A DNA stretch of 64,000 bases from Winogradskyella costae (GTDB lineage Bacteria; Bacteroidota; Bacteroidia; Flavobacteriales; Flavobacteriaceae): assembly GCF_013403865.1 (NCBI RefSeq), contig NZ_JABFDK010000005.1, positions 164,059 through 228,058 of the forward strand, read 5' to 3'. Of this stretch, positions 54,440 to 63,410 are shown piece after piece. Positions within the stretch are counted from its first letter, which is position 1; each line of letters starts with the position of its first letter. The notes below the pieces were generated by a model. That model searched no databases. It was not told the DNA's origin and was given only the letters and a program-made list of their open reading frames with translations. A program made the translations under genes and the position numbers.

Positions 54440-56740
54440 TCATGGATTTCCTCGAGTTAATTCATCTTCAGTTATATAACCATCTTTATTTTTATCACGC
54501 TTATTAAAGTTTTCTTTCAATTTTCCTTTGGCTTCAGATTTTGAGATTTTACGATCATTATTGACATCCATATTTTCTAACATTTTTCTGAAAGAAGGAG
54601 CTCTGTTTTTTGTATTCTGACTATTAGTTTCTTGTTGGTTTTGCTTTAAAGGTTTGTCTTTTGGAACTGATAACGGTGTAGTATCAGGCTTTTGTAAACC
54701 GTTTATATTTCTAACGCTTCTCACATAATTGTAAACATAGCGAACATCTCCTTGAGGTCCAAAATACTCAGGATAATCTGTTTTATCTCCACTTTTCGGA
54801 TCGCTTCTTTGTGCTCCAGCTCCATGGACATCCATCAATTTGCCATTCATTTGTCCTTCTGCTTCTCCAAAAGCAATATAAACGGCACTTGCATATGGAT
54901 TTTGGCCATCTAAATGGGTTGTGCTTGTCCAATAAAATGGATATTGACCACGGTTTCCGTCGGGGTTTTTAATTTCGGTGGACTCAAAAACAGGGTCTAT
55001 TGCAGGTGAATTGGTTGTTTGTGGTGAGCGTGTATAGTCTACAATACTTTGTAATTCTTTAGCATTAGGCAAACGCCAATCCGATTGCTCAGCAAGCTCA
55101 AGATTTTCGGCATATGTTAAGGCATCTTCCCAATCTTTACCAATACTATCATCAGCTTTTTGCCACATTAAACCTGTAGCGTAATCGCTTACTGTTCCAT
55201 CGCCATTATCATTGAAATTGTTTTTTCCATAAGCTGAATTTCCACGCACTAAACGGAAATACATCTTATTTTTAGTTTTTGTTTTAGGATTGTATTTGGG
55301 ATAACCTTTTATTCTGCCATCTACGAAATTCACCCCAAAGATCGTTTCATCATTTCTCATGGTGCGTCCGACATATTCAGTAGACGACCATGTTTGTGCA
55401 TCAATTTCCCGTTCTCCATTGTTGCTATTTCCTAGAGGTTGCTCAAAATAGTTTGTATCAATAAACATATCTATGGCTTTTGCCCCTTTCACTTTTCCGG
55501 TGAATTGTATTAACGCATACAGTTCTTTGATAGTCGGTACTCTCCAATCATTATAGCCACCTAGTTTAGAGGTGTTTGCTTTTAAGATGGCTTCTTCAAG
55601 TGTCATTTTCGTTCCCATATCTTGTTCCCACATTAATCCCGTAACATTATCTGTTATTGTACCATTTTCATTATCGGTATATGAGGGCTGATTACCATTA
55701 TATGTGGCATCTTGTCCGTAAAGTGAATTTCCTGTAGAGGGTTTAGATATTTTTGCGGTGTCAGAATAATACTCGATTACTCCTGTATCTACAATCGGGT
55801 AGTTAATATTCAAATTTGAATTCGCGCTAGACGCACTATTTTGAGAGCTTGGTAACGTCATTAAGTCTTCTCCATATATAATATTTCCTAAATAGTTTTT
55901 TCGAAGCTCTGCAGTTGTAGCGTCTTCATCTATAACTGTAACGTTGAAATGTGTTAAAACTAAAGTCTTAACATTGGCTTCTTTTGCCATTTGAGAGCTT
56001 TCCGCTAAATTAACGTGTGCCTTTTCTTTTGTACCATTATTTTTTCCATTAGCTTTAGTTCCTTTTCGTTTTGAACCAGGCGCAATAGCACCACCAGAAT
56101 CCATTATTAAATAATCCGCATTTTTAGCCAAAAGGGGTAAGGATTCAGAGTAGGTTAAATCACCCGAAATTACAATGGACGTATTATTGGCCTCAAAACG
56201 ATAGGCGAGGGTAGCAATAGTATGGTTTACGGGAGTATACGACACGGTAATATCGCCAATTTTAAAGGTGTTATTTCCAGTTAAGCTTTTAGCTTCATAC
56301 TTAGATGTTACATCGCTTAGAGTTCTTCCTGATTTTGATAATCTATAATCAATGTCTTCTTTATAAATGCTAAGGATGTGATCTATAATGGAAGTAGTTT
56401 GTTCTGGTCCTGCAATAATAGTGTTGTTACCACCAAGAAGCGATTGAATAAAAATAGGAGCCAACTCCTCATTATGATCTAAATGATGGTGTGTAAAAAG
56501 CAAACCGTCTATGTCCTCAATTTTTGTGTCAATCTTATCTAAATTGGCTTGAGTGCCATTACCCATATCGACTAAGATCTGGGTGTTTTTATAAGAGATT
56601 AACACCGAAGGCCCTGAACGTTCAGTATTATATTTGGGAGATCCTGAACCAATTATGGTTGCTGTTAATTGCGAATTGTTTTTTTGAGCGAATAGTTGTG
56701 TTCCTAAAAAAAGCAGTATTAAAACCCAGTGGTTTTTCAT
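54440..56740 (-). CDS. Secreted MBL-fold hydrolase with two DUF1566 domains and EF-hands
   Basis: 766 residues from ATG 56740 (MKNHWVLILLFLGTQLFAQ, a signal peptide); a frame extending to 56764 adds 8 residues before the signal and is not preferred. Residues 19-300 are a metallo-beta-lactamase fold (HHHLDH at 84-89, ISGDLTYSE, VLTHFNVT) like RNase Z/arylsulfatase-type hydrolases. Two Lcl/DUF1566-like domains follow (about 350-500 and 510-680), each with GLMWE/Q and DWRVP/DWRLP. The end carries EF-hand calcium sites (DVNNDRKISKSE, RDKNKDGYITEDE). An exported or surface hydrolase with adhesin-type modules is likely; substrate unknown. Confidence 0.87.
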   Translation of the reverse strand: MKNHWVLILLFLGTQLFAQKNNSQLTATIIGSGSPKYNTERSGPSVLISYKNTQILVDMGNGTQANLDKIDTKIEDIDGLLFTHHHLDHNEELAPIFIQSLLGGNNTIIAGPEQTTSIIDHILSIYKEDIDYRLSKSGRTLSDVTSKYEAKSLTGNNTFKIGDITVSYTPVNHTIATLAYRFEANNTSIVISGDLTYSESLPLLAKNADYLIMDSGGAIAPGSKRKGTKANGKNNGTKEKAHVNLAESSQMAKEANVKTLVLTHFNVTVIDEDATTAELRKNYLGNIIYGEDLMTLPSSQNSASSANSNLNINYPIVDTGVIEYYSDTAKISKPSTGNSLYGQDATYNGNQPSYTDNENGTITDNVTGLMWEQDMGTKMTLEEAILKANTSKLGGYNDWRVPTIKELYALIQFTGKVKGAKAIDMFIDTNYFEQPLGNSNNGEREIDAQTWSSTEYVGRTMRNDETIFGVNFVDGRIKGYPKYNPKTKTKNKMYFRLVRGNSAYGKNNFNDNGDGTVSDYATGLMWQKADDSIGKDWEDALTYAENLELAEQSDWRLPNAKELQSIVDYTRSPQTTNSPAIDPVFESTEIKNPDGNRGQYPFYWTSTTHLDGQNPYASAVYIAFGEAEGQMNGKLMDVHGAGAQRSDPKSGDKTDYPEYFGPQGDVRYVYNYVRSVRNINGLQKPDTTPLSVPKDKPLKQNQQETNSQNTKNRAPSFRKMLENMDVNNDRKISKSEAKGKLKENFNKRDKNKDGYITEDELTRGNP

Positions 56741-57086
56741 TCTATATATTTCTTTCTTTGACACGTCGTTTTCTTAAAGGTTTAATTTAAGAAGGAAATA
56801 AATGTCTTTAAATTGGTAAGGGGCTTGTGTATGATGCGTTGTGGTTTTCTTTGGCTATAGGTACATTGGAGAAAATAGTTAATGGAGATTATAAAAGTGC
56901 TTTAGTTGAAAGTTAATGAGTTTTTACATGTTTTTTGCTACAGTACTTCGTTGTGCATAGTGCTTTTCATGTTCAGCTTGATTTTCCGATGTTTCATAAT
57001 TAGTTCGGATTGAGCGTTGGCAAAGACATATTCTTTTACAGTTTTGGTGGTGCGTTGGCTGTAGCGACTGTAAACGTGCATGGCTT
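56741..57086. other. Intergenic boundary region downstream of the Wadjet-like operon
   Basis: 346 bases without a gene. It holds CGTTGTGCATAGTGC at 56949-56963, which matches the reverse complement of 63500-63514 at 14 of 15 positions. AGCGTTGGCAA occurs at 57013-57023 and again at 57089-57099, where it covers the jetD stop region. GTGCGTTGG at 57050-57058 recurs at 63453-63461. These look like edge repeats of an acquired segment. Confidence 0.6.
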
Positions 57087-57950
57087 TTAGCGTTGGCAAT
57101 TCGTTTCTATATAATATTCTTGGTCTAAACCTTTTTTTTCTAATTGGATTATCTCAATTAATTCTAAGATTTCTGGTTCACTTATATCACTAATCTTAAA
57201 ATTAATTTTTTGGATGTCAAATCGTTCTCTATTACCATTATTTCTTAAATCATTTTTTATATTCTCAGGAATAAAAAATGTCGCTTTTCTTGATAAATGC
57301 TTTTTGTATTCATTTAAGTAAATCCCAATTCCTGCAATATCAAAGTCTCCAAAATGCAAATAATTGTTTGGGATAGAATTCATCCATCTTATAAAATCTT
57401 TATTTTGGTTTTGAGGATAACGAGAAACAAACAAAGGATTTATATTTTTAAATAAGTATTTCTGTTCTTGAATTTGACTAAAATTTTTAGCATTCTCAAC
57501 TCCAATAACTGTTATTTCTTTTGGAATTTTGAAAGATTCGAAGTCATATACAAAAACAAAGCTTCCTTTAGTAGGTTTGATGATTATGGTTTCATTATTC
57601 AGCTCAGCTTTTATGGAACTATAACTATTCACTAAAAAGCCTTTAAAGGCTCTCTCTTTTGATTTTTTAGAATCTGTTGTAATCTTTACAAGTTCAGCAC
57701 GAGTTGAATTTTCATTTTCTAAAGCCAAAATATAATTGTTCAAATCATTAATTTGTAACTGATTTGCTAAATAAGTGTGTAAACTTGATTTATTTACTAG
57801 CTCTAGGGACTTTTTATGCTTCCCTTTTCTGTAAATAATATTCTCAGCAACTAAATCATCTATTAATCTTCCTTGAGCAAAACTATTTGGAATTGATTCT
57901 TCATTGATTAGTCGGACTAATACTTTTGCTATTTTTAATGTTACTTTCAT
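57087..57950 (-). CDS. jetD: Wadjet-like JetD: Toprim-domain nuclease, short form
   Basis: 287 residues. The C-terminal half is a Toprim domain: Glu152 in VIGVENAKNF and Asp202-x-Asp204 in HFGDFDIAGIGIY, the metal ligands, with GLDQEYY near the end like the LDQE motif of JetD/DUF2220 proteins. The N-terminal ~110 residues look like winged-helix DNA-binding (IAKVLVRLINEESIPNSFAQGRLI) and are shorter than in the classic 380-400 residue JetD. In Wadjet this subunit cuts DNA after the SMC complex has extruded a circular plasmid. The ATG overlaps the jetC stop by 1 base. The stop lies in a repeated AGCGTTGGCAA element. Confidence 0.82.
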   Translation of the reverse strand: MKVTLKIAKVLVRLINEESIPNSFAQGRLIDDLVAENIIYRKGKHKKSLELVNKSSLHTYLANQLQINDLNNYILALENENSTRAELVKITTDSKKSKERAFKGFLVNSYSSIKAELNNETIIIKPTKGSFVFVYDFESFKIPKEITVIGVENAKNFSQIQEQKYLFKNINPLFVSRYPQNQNKDFIRWMNSIPNNYLHFGDFDIAGIGIYLNEYKKHLSRKATFFIPENIKNDLRNNGNRERFDIQKINFKISDISEPEILELIEIIQLEKKGLDQEYYIETNCQR

Positions 57951-60900
57951 TAATTAAGAACTTTGGTATTTACTTTAACCAATCTATTAATTTTTGTGAT
58001 ATATTTTTTAGTGTTGCTTTTGGATTGTTCTTTTGCAAGTTTATACGTGTATTTATAGTCTGTAGCATTTTGACTTGTTGGTGAGCCATTAATTAATAAA
58101 ATGTTTCTTTCGTTGGCAAATCTCAAAATTCCTTTAACATTATTTGGGTGAAGTCTTCCTATTTCGTCCATCATACAATGTAATTTAAAGTCTTTGAATT
58201 TTTTAGATGCACTATCTTTAAAAACATTGAGAAGTAGAATATTAATCATAGCTTTTACTAAAACATCTGTTCCTTCACTACCAACATTTGAAAGCTTCTC
58301 AACCCAACCAGAGTCATTATCATTTTCTATTATTCTGAATTGTAAATCAAAAGACTCTGAGAGTGTTAACGTTGTGCTTTTTGACTTCATTAATTCTTTC
58401 ACTAATTGTTTTAATAACTCTACAGCTTTTTGATTTTTGGAATTACTTTCAGACGAAGTAAAAAGATTTGTTTCTCCTAAAGCGATACTGTTTTCATCGT
58501 TAAACTCTTTTATCTGAATCAATAACTTCACTATTGGATTGGAACTTTCTAAAGTTTTCATTTCCATTCCTTTGATGGCTTGAACAAAGTTTTTACCAAT
58601 AAAATCATCATTAATTTTTTTAATGATTTTCTCAATTTCTCCTTTTTTAGAATTTAGTTCAGTTGTTTCTCTGCCTATCAAATGAATTATGTGCGCAAAT
58701 CGGTCATTTACACGTTTTTCATATTCGTTGATTTTATCTACTTCAATAAATTCTTTAAGGTCAGAAGCAAATTCCAAATATTCCTTATCATCATTTAGTT
58801 TTACTTTAAAACTAAATATATTCTGTTCACCAAAATTACCAATAAAGGCATTTGTAGATTGTTGTAACTCTTTAAATGTTTCAATTCCTTTATAGTGTTT
58901 ATCATTTATTTCTGTAATAATTGAGATTGCTGTTTTTATCTCAATAATTTCTCTAATTGGCTCAGAAAAATAAATATGAACGCTTTTATAAGTTTCTGAC
59001 TTTTCTTTAAACTCAATAAATTTCTTTTCGTCAGTTTCAAATTCATCAATTTTAGATTGTATTGATTTCACAAAATCTTCTTTTTTAGAATATTTTGTAC
59101 TGATTTTATTCAACTCAATTTTATGTTCACTAATTATTGAAGTTTGTTTTTTTTCTAAACTCGTTTTGTCAACTTTTAATTGAGGAACTTTATCAAAGAG
59201 TTCTCTTTTATCTTTGTTGTACTCTATAACAATAGTTTCGTTTCCTTTTATATAATCTAAGTTTTTTTCTATTTCTTGTAATCTATTATCAATAATATTC
59301 AGCCTTTTCGTATCAGCACCTTTGTTGCCTAATTCTGAGGTTTGTTCTTTTTTTAGCTGTTGAATTCGTTTATCTGATTCGTCTTTACCACTTGAAATAG
59401 AAATGTTTATTTCGGAAATTGACTTGTTTTTAATCTCCTCCAAAGATTCAATTTCAGTATTTCGTTCATTTTCTTTTAAACTTATTTTACGCTTTATTCC
59501 GTTTTTAAGAACTTCAAGGTCTTCTTGAGCTTTTAATTTCTTTGACGCAATTTCATCTAAATCACTTTCTAGTTTTTGTAAAATAGTTTCTTTTTCCAAT
59601 TTTGCTTTTGAAACCCATTCATCTAAATCAATCTTATTTTTCTTTAATTTTTCTTGGTTTTGAGAAATAGTGTAATCATTTTCAGCAATAACTTCCTTGA
59701 AACTGTTTAATTGTTTCCTGAACTTTCTTTTAAGTTTTTGTAAACTATCTTCTTTATTTACATTAAGTTGCTTAATAGTACTCTGAATTTCAATAATTTT
59801 AACTTTAAACTCCTCAATTTCTTGATTGTACTCTTTGACCGTTTTAATACTGTTTTTTAAAGTGTTTAAGTTTAACTCTATACCAAATAGAGTAGTGGAA
59901 TTGCTATCAATTAGTTTAGGATTTAGTTCTGTGTTGAACAAAACGTTTTCTTCATCAATTACTTTTCCAATGCTATTTTGCCAATCATCAATATTCTCGT
60001 TTAACCAGCCATAGAGAGAAGATTTACTTTGTTGGATTTTATTTTCAATGGTCTCAATTTTTGAAACCAATTTTTCAATTTTTTCTTTTTCTTTTTGGAC
60101 GGATGCGTTATGAATCCTTTCTACTTCCTTGGCTTCTAATTCCCATTCTTTACGAATTATAACCGTTTGGTTTGTTGCATTTTGAATGATGGTTTTTGAA
60201 CTTGAAATTTTGCTATGTATAGCTTTTTTATCGTCTTCACATTTTTTTATTTCTGATGAAAAAAAGGTTTTATGTTTTAATTCTGATTTGTTTCTCTTTA
60301 GGCTATTTTCATTTTCTTTTATTTTTTCTAAAACATTGTAACCTTTATCTACTTCATCTTTGTTTTCTTCTTTAATTTGATTTATCAATTTTTGATAGGT
60401 ATCGGAAACTCCAGTCTTATTATCTGCAAAAGCACTTTGTATTTTATTGATTTCTGCATTCTTTCCATTAGCAAACTCTTGATGTCGATTTTGAATTTGG
60501 GTAATGAGTGCCTGGAATCTTTGACTAATTTCTGCGAATTTAGAGGTTAGCAGATTTTTTTCTTCTTCTAAAGTCTTTTGCTCTGTAATGAAAGAATCTT
60601 TCTTTGAAACTTTTGAAATTATTTGATTGATATTTTGGATATCGTATTCCTCTTTCTTTTGCTTTGCTTTTGCTAAATCTGTGGTGATAAGTTTAATATC
60701 CGAAACAATATCCTGTTCTCTTCTTCGATGCGTTTTTGCTAAGTTTTCTCTTTTTTTAAAAATCTCGGTTAGCTCGTTGTTTTCTTTTGAAAAATTAGAG
60801 TGTAAAATTGACTTTTCGTTTTCTATATAATTTAACCTAGATGCTAGTTCATACGTTAATTCTTTCTTTTCTCTTTTTAGGAAATTGAAAAATCTATATC

Positions 60901-61651
60901 TGTCAATAATTTTGTCGGCTTGCTTTCTAACTACAATTTGCCCTTTTCTATTTTCCTTGAACCATATTTTAATATCGTTAATCTGAGATTCAAAATCACG
61001 TAAATGATTCTTAGCGTAGTTTTCGATATCTATAACAAATTCTTCTTCATTTAGAGAATTTATGATGGTGTCTTTAATGAATTTTGCTTCTAAATTGGTA
61101 TTTAGAAGTACGTTTTGAATAGTTCTTGGTATATTTTGGTATTGTCTACTTTCTATTAAAGCGTACTTTTTAAGCTCTGGCTTTAATCCAGCATTATCTC
61201 CATAAATAATTCTACGAAAGTCTTCATAACTTTTTATTAAATGAGTGTAATAAATTTCTTTTCCAAAAGCATTTCTTATTTTATCCCAATTTTCAAAAGC
61301 TCTATTATCATTGTCAATAAATAATTCTCGTTTATATTCAGAATTGAAAAATCGGAAGGCAACCTTTCCATTCACTTTGTATGCTAAGACACAGAAAGGA
61401 ATGTTGTCTTTTATGATTTCGTAAATAATATATGAGTTCTGATATTCAAAATAGTAATCATCAAAACCTTTTTTTTCTCTCGGTATCCCAAGTTTAGTTT
61501 TATTTGCATTATAAAAAAACAAGATTGCACGTAGTAAGGTGCTTTTACCTACGCCTTGTGTCCCGATTAAATGAACGTTTCCGTCTAATTCAATTTCAGC
61601 GTATTTTACAGATGCACTATTTATGAAAACTATTTTATTCAGGTATCTCAT
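57950..61651 (-). CDS. jetC: Wadjet-like JetC: MukB/MksB-type SMC ATPase
   Basis: 1233 residues in SMC layout: Walker A GTQGVGKST (30-38), coiled coil about 260-540, a short hinge-like segment (545-596, with LYGWLNENIDDW and LFGIELNLN), coiled coil to about 1050, then the signature LSNVGSEGTD (1120-1129) and Walker B CMMDE (Asp1162, Glu1163). Homologues form the motor that extrudes DNA loops. The length and opening VHLIGTQGVGKSTLL also fit the DUF3584 description. It overlaps jetB by 17 bases. A protein of this kind with MukF-, MukE- and Toprim-like partners is the mark of Wadjet. Confidence 0.85.
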   Translation of the reverse strand: MRYLNKIVFINSASVKYAEIELDGNVHLIGTQGVGKSTLLRAILFFYNANKTKLGIPREKKGFDDYYFEYQNSYIIYEIIKDNIPFCVLAYKVNGKVAFRFFNSEYKRELFIDNDNRAFENWDKIRNAFGKEIYYTHLIKSYEDFRRIIYGDNAGLKPELKKYALIESRQYQNIPRTIQNVLLNTNLEAKFIKDTIINSLNEEEFVIDIENYAKNHLRDFESQINDIKIWFKENRKGQIVVRKQADKIIDRYRFFNFLKREKKELTYELASRLNYIENEKSILHSNFSKENNELTEIFKKRENLAKTHRRREQDIVSDIKLITTDLAKAKQKKEEYDIQNINQIISKVSKKDSFITEQKTLEEEKNLLTSKFAEISQRFQALITQIQNRHQEFANGKNAEINKIQSAFADNKTGVSDTYQKLINQIKEENKDEVDKGYNVLEKIKENENSLKRNKSELKHKTFFSSEIKKCEDDKKAIHSKISSSKTIIQNATNQTVIIRKEWELEAKEVERIHNASVQKEKEKIEKLVSKIETIENKIQQSKSSLYGWLNENIDDWQNSIGKVIDEENVLFNTELNPKLIDSNSTTLFGIELNLNTLKNSIKTVKEYNQEIEEFKVKIIEIQSTIKQLNVNKEDSLQKLKRKFRKQLNSFKEVIAENDYTISQNQEKLKKNKIDLDEWVSKAKLEKETILQKLESDLDEIASKKLKAQEDLEVLKNGIKRKISLKENERNTEIESLEEIKNKSISEINISISSGKDESDKRIQQLKKEQTSELGNKGADTKRLNIIDNRLQEIEKNLDYIKGNETIVIEYNKDKRELFDKVPQLKVDKTSLEKKQTSIISEHKIELNKISTKYSKKEDFVKSIQSKIDEFETDEKKFIEFKEKSETYKSVHIYFSEPIREIIEIKTAISIITEINDKHYKGIETFKELQQSTNAFIGNFGEQNIFSFKVKLNDDKEYLEFASDLKEFIEVDKINEYEKRVNDRFAHIIHLIGRETTELNSKKGEIEKIIKKINDDFIGKNFVQAIKGMEMKTLESSNPIVKLLIQIKEFNDENSIALGETNLFTSSESNSKNQKAVELLKQLVKELMKSKSTTLTLSESFDLQFRIIENDNDSGWVEKLSNVGSEGTDVLVKAMINILLLNVFKDSASKKFKDFKLHCMMDEIGRLHPNNVKGILRFANERNILLINGSPTSQNATDYKYTYKLAKEQSKSNTKKYITKINRLVKVNTKVLN

Positions 61652-62207
61652 TTTCTATTTCTTCGGGAATATTAATAGCTGTTATAATATCTTTCAGATA
61701 ATTTAAAGAGGTAAGTACTTTATAAGTTTCCGAAATCTCATTTTCTAAAGTAATAAAATTATCTTTTTCAAGTTTTTCAATTAATTTTTTTATTCTTTCT
61801 GAGTAGCTTTTTTTGTCAATTCCTATTTTCTTTAATTTCTCTAGTTTGGTTTTCAAATCTGCATTGTTCTTTAGTTGATTTATAATGTCAGATGGTGAAA
61901 ACCTAAAGCCTACATCAAAAGAAGAATCAAAAGTTTTAAAAAAGTCTAGTATGTCAATCCAATTGAATGCTTTTTCTAGTTTCCTGTCTAAGTCAACATT
62001 ATTTTCTGTTCGACTGAAATAGAAATATTCATTGCCTTGCTCTAATACGTAATTGATTTGATGAAAATATTCGTGTAAATCCTCAAAAGTCTCCTCATCT
62101 TCTAGAACTTTATAAAGTTTTTGAATTTCATCATCAGGACTGTTTGAGCAGATGAATTGTCCTTTGCGTAGCACGTCAAATATTTCTGATGTATATTTTG
62201 TAAACAT
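61635..62207 (-). CDS. jetB: Wadjet-like JetB: MukE/MksE-like subunit
   Basis: 190 residues, mostly helical. LRKGQFICSNSPDDEIQKLY and FEDLHEYFHQINYVLEQGNEYFYFSR resemble the tandem winged-helix MukE/JetB (DUF4194) group. In homologues two copies bind the kleisin and hold the complex on DNA. It is 6 bases after jetA and overlaps jetC by 17 bases. Sequence similarity to named JetB proteins is weak by eye, so the call depends on gene order too. Confidence 0.75.
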   Translation of the reverse strand: MFTKYTSEIFDVLRKGQFICSNSPDDEIQKLYKVLEDEETFEDLHEYFHQINYVLEQGNEYFYFSRTENNVDLDRKLEKAFNWIDILDFFKTFDSSFDVGFRFSPSDIINQLKNNADLKTKLEKLKKIGIDKKSYSERIKKLIEKLEKDNFITLENEISETYKVLTSLNYLKDIITAINIPEEIENEIPE

Positions 62208-62213
62208 TAAAAT

Positions 62214-63410
62214 TTATTTTGAAAATACCATGGCGTATTCAATGCCATTGGTGATTTGGTAATTGTCTTTTATTTTTAATTCTTGTTCATATTGTGAAAT
62301 GATTTGACAAAATATTGTCACTCGTTCATTAAAATCTACTTCTTTTAAAAAATCATAATTTACGATAAAATTGAATAAATTATCACTTGTAGCAATGAAA
62401 CGATTTCTTACTTCTTCTAGATTTATCATTATTTCTTCATCAATATTGTTTTCAAGAAATTCATTAGAAATACGCTCTGCTATTTCTGGTTTTAAGAGTA
62501 ATCTATCTTTATGATTTTTAGCAATTCTTTTAATTGCTTCAAAAGCTCTCTCACTTTCTCTAAGGAAATTAATAGATAAGTTTAAAGGTTGATTTGTTCT
62601 TGCATCAAAAATCACGTGATTTCTAGTTGATATAATTTGTTTGATGTCAGTTTCTGCTTCAATAGTAAAATTGTCTTTTAGATATTTTAGTTTTCGTAAT
62701 TTTTCTAAAAATTTTCCTTGTTGTTTTATTTGGTTTAGATAATCAATTATTTGTTTTTCTATTTCAATTAGGTTGTGCGAGCATTCTCCTAGTTGATGTT
62801 TTAATTCAATAATAATTCTATTTAATTCCTCATCTAAGGCTCTATTAAAAAAAGTGATTTCTTCTTCGTTAATGAGGGACAATGTTTGCTGAATCAAATT
62901 TGTCACTACTGTTCTTTTTTCATCAAGGTTTTCTAACTTTAGTTGTTTGTTTTTGTAATTCGTTTCGTTCTTAAAGGTATTCTCTATATTTCGTCTTAAA
63001 TCAACCACACTTCTAAGTGTAATAACTCCCATTTTCCTAAATGTCTTTTTTATAAACCTTAAATAACCATATTTTCTGTTTTCGTTATTCTCGTTTAAAA
63101 AATAATCTATGTTTTCTTTGATTTTTCTGATGTTTTCATCAATATAAGACAAGTTGATTTCTTCACTTACATAAAGTACTTGCTCGAAAAATTCCAGAAA
63201 TTGACCATCAAGTTCTAAAAGACCTCCATTTTCTCTAATTACAGATTTTTGTATTAATAAATCAATACGACTTTCTTCATAATCGACAAGTTCTAGAGCA
63301 TCACTCAATCTGTAATCAATGGATTTCCTTTTACTAAACATTTCAGAGATTAGTTTTTCCTCTCTTTTCAGAGCGGTAACTAATTCTTTTATGTCGTTGA
63401 AGGTGTTCAT
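62214..63410 (-). CDS. jetA: Wadjet-like JetA: MukF/MksF kleisin-like subunit
   Basis: 398 residues. An N-terminal winged-helix region (about 1-90), a long helical middle (LKLENLDEKRTVV to DYLNQIKQQ) and a compact C-terminus fit the MukF/JetA kleisin plan. ATG at 63410. It is the first gene of the operon, and no sequence-specific regulator gene precedes it in the window. Kleisins bridge the SMC heads. Identity is from architecture and synteny rather than a strong motif. Confidence 0.75.
   Translation of the reverse strand: MNTFNDIKELVTALKREEKLISEMFSKRKSIDYRLSDALELVDYEESRIDLLIQKSVIRENGGLLELDGQFLEFFEQVLYVSEEINLSYIDENIRKIKENIDYFLNENNENRKYGYLRFIKKTFRKMGVITLRSVVDLRRNIENTFKNETNYKNKQLKLENLDEKRTVVTNLIQQTLSLINEEEITFFNRALDEELNRIIIELKHQLGECSHNLIEIEKQIIDYLNQIKQQGKFLEKLRKLKYLKDNFTIEAETDIKQIISTRNHVIFDARTNQPLNLSINFLRESERAFEAIKRIAKNHKDRLLLKPEIAERISNEFLENNIDEEIMINLEEVRNRFIATSDNLFNFIVNYDFLKEVDFNERVTIFCQIISQYEQELKIKDNYQITNGIEYAMVFSK

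Noticed and set aside
58194..60830. Several plus-strand frames of 60-80 residues
   Set aside because: They are antisense shadows of the jetC coiled-coil region, rich in Ser and Phe.
57087..63410. Reading the SMC operon as SbcCD, RecF or a housekeeping MukBEF condensin
   Set aside because: No SbcD nuclease gene is present, and the fourth gene is a Toprim JetD-like protein, which condensin operons do not have.
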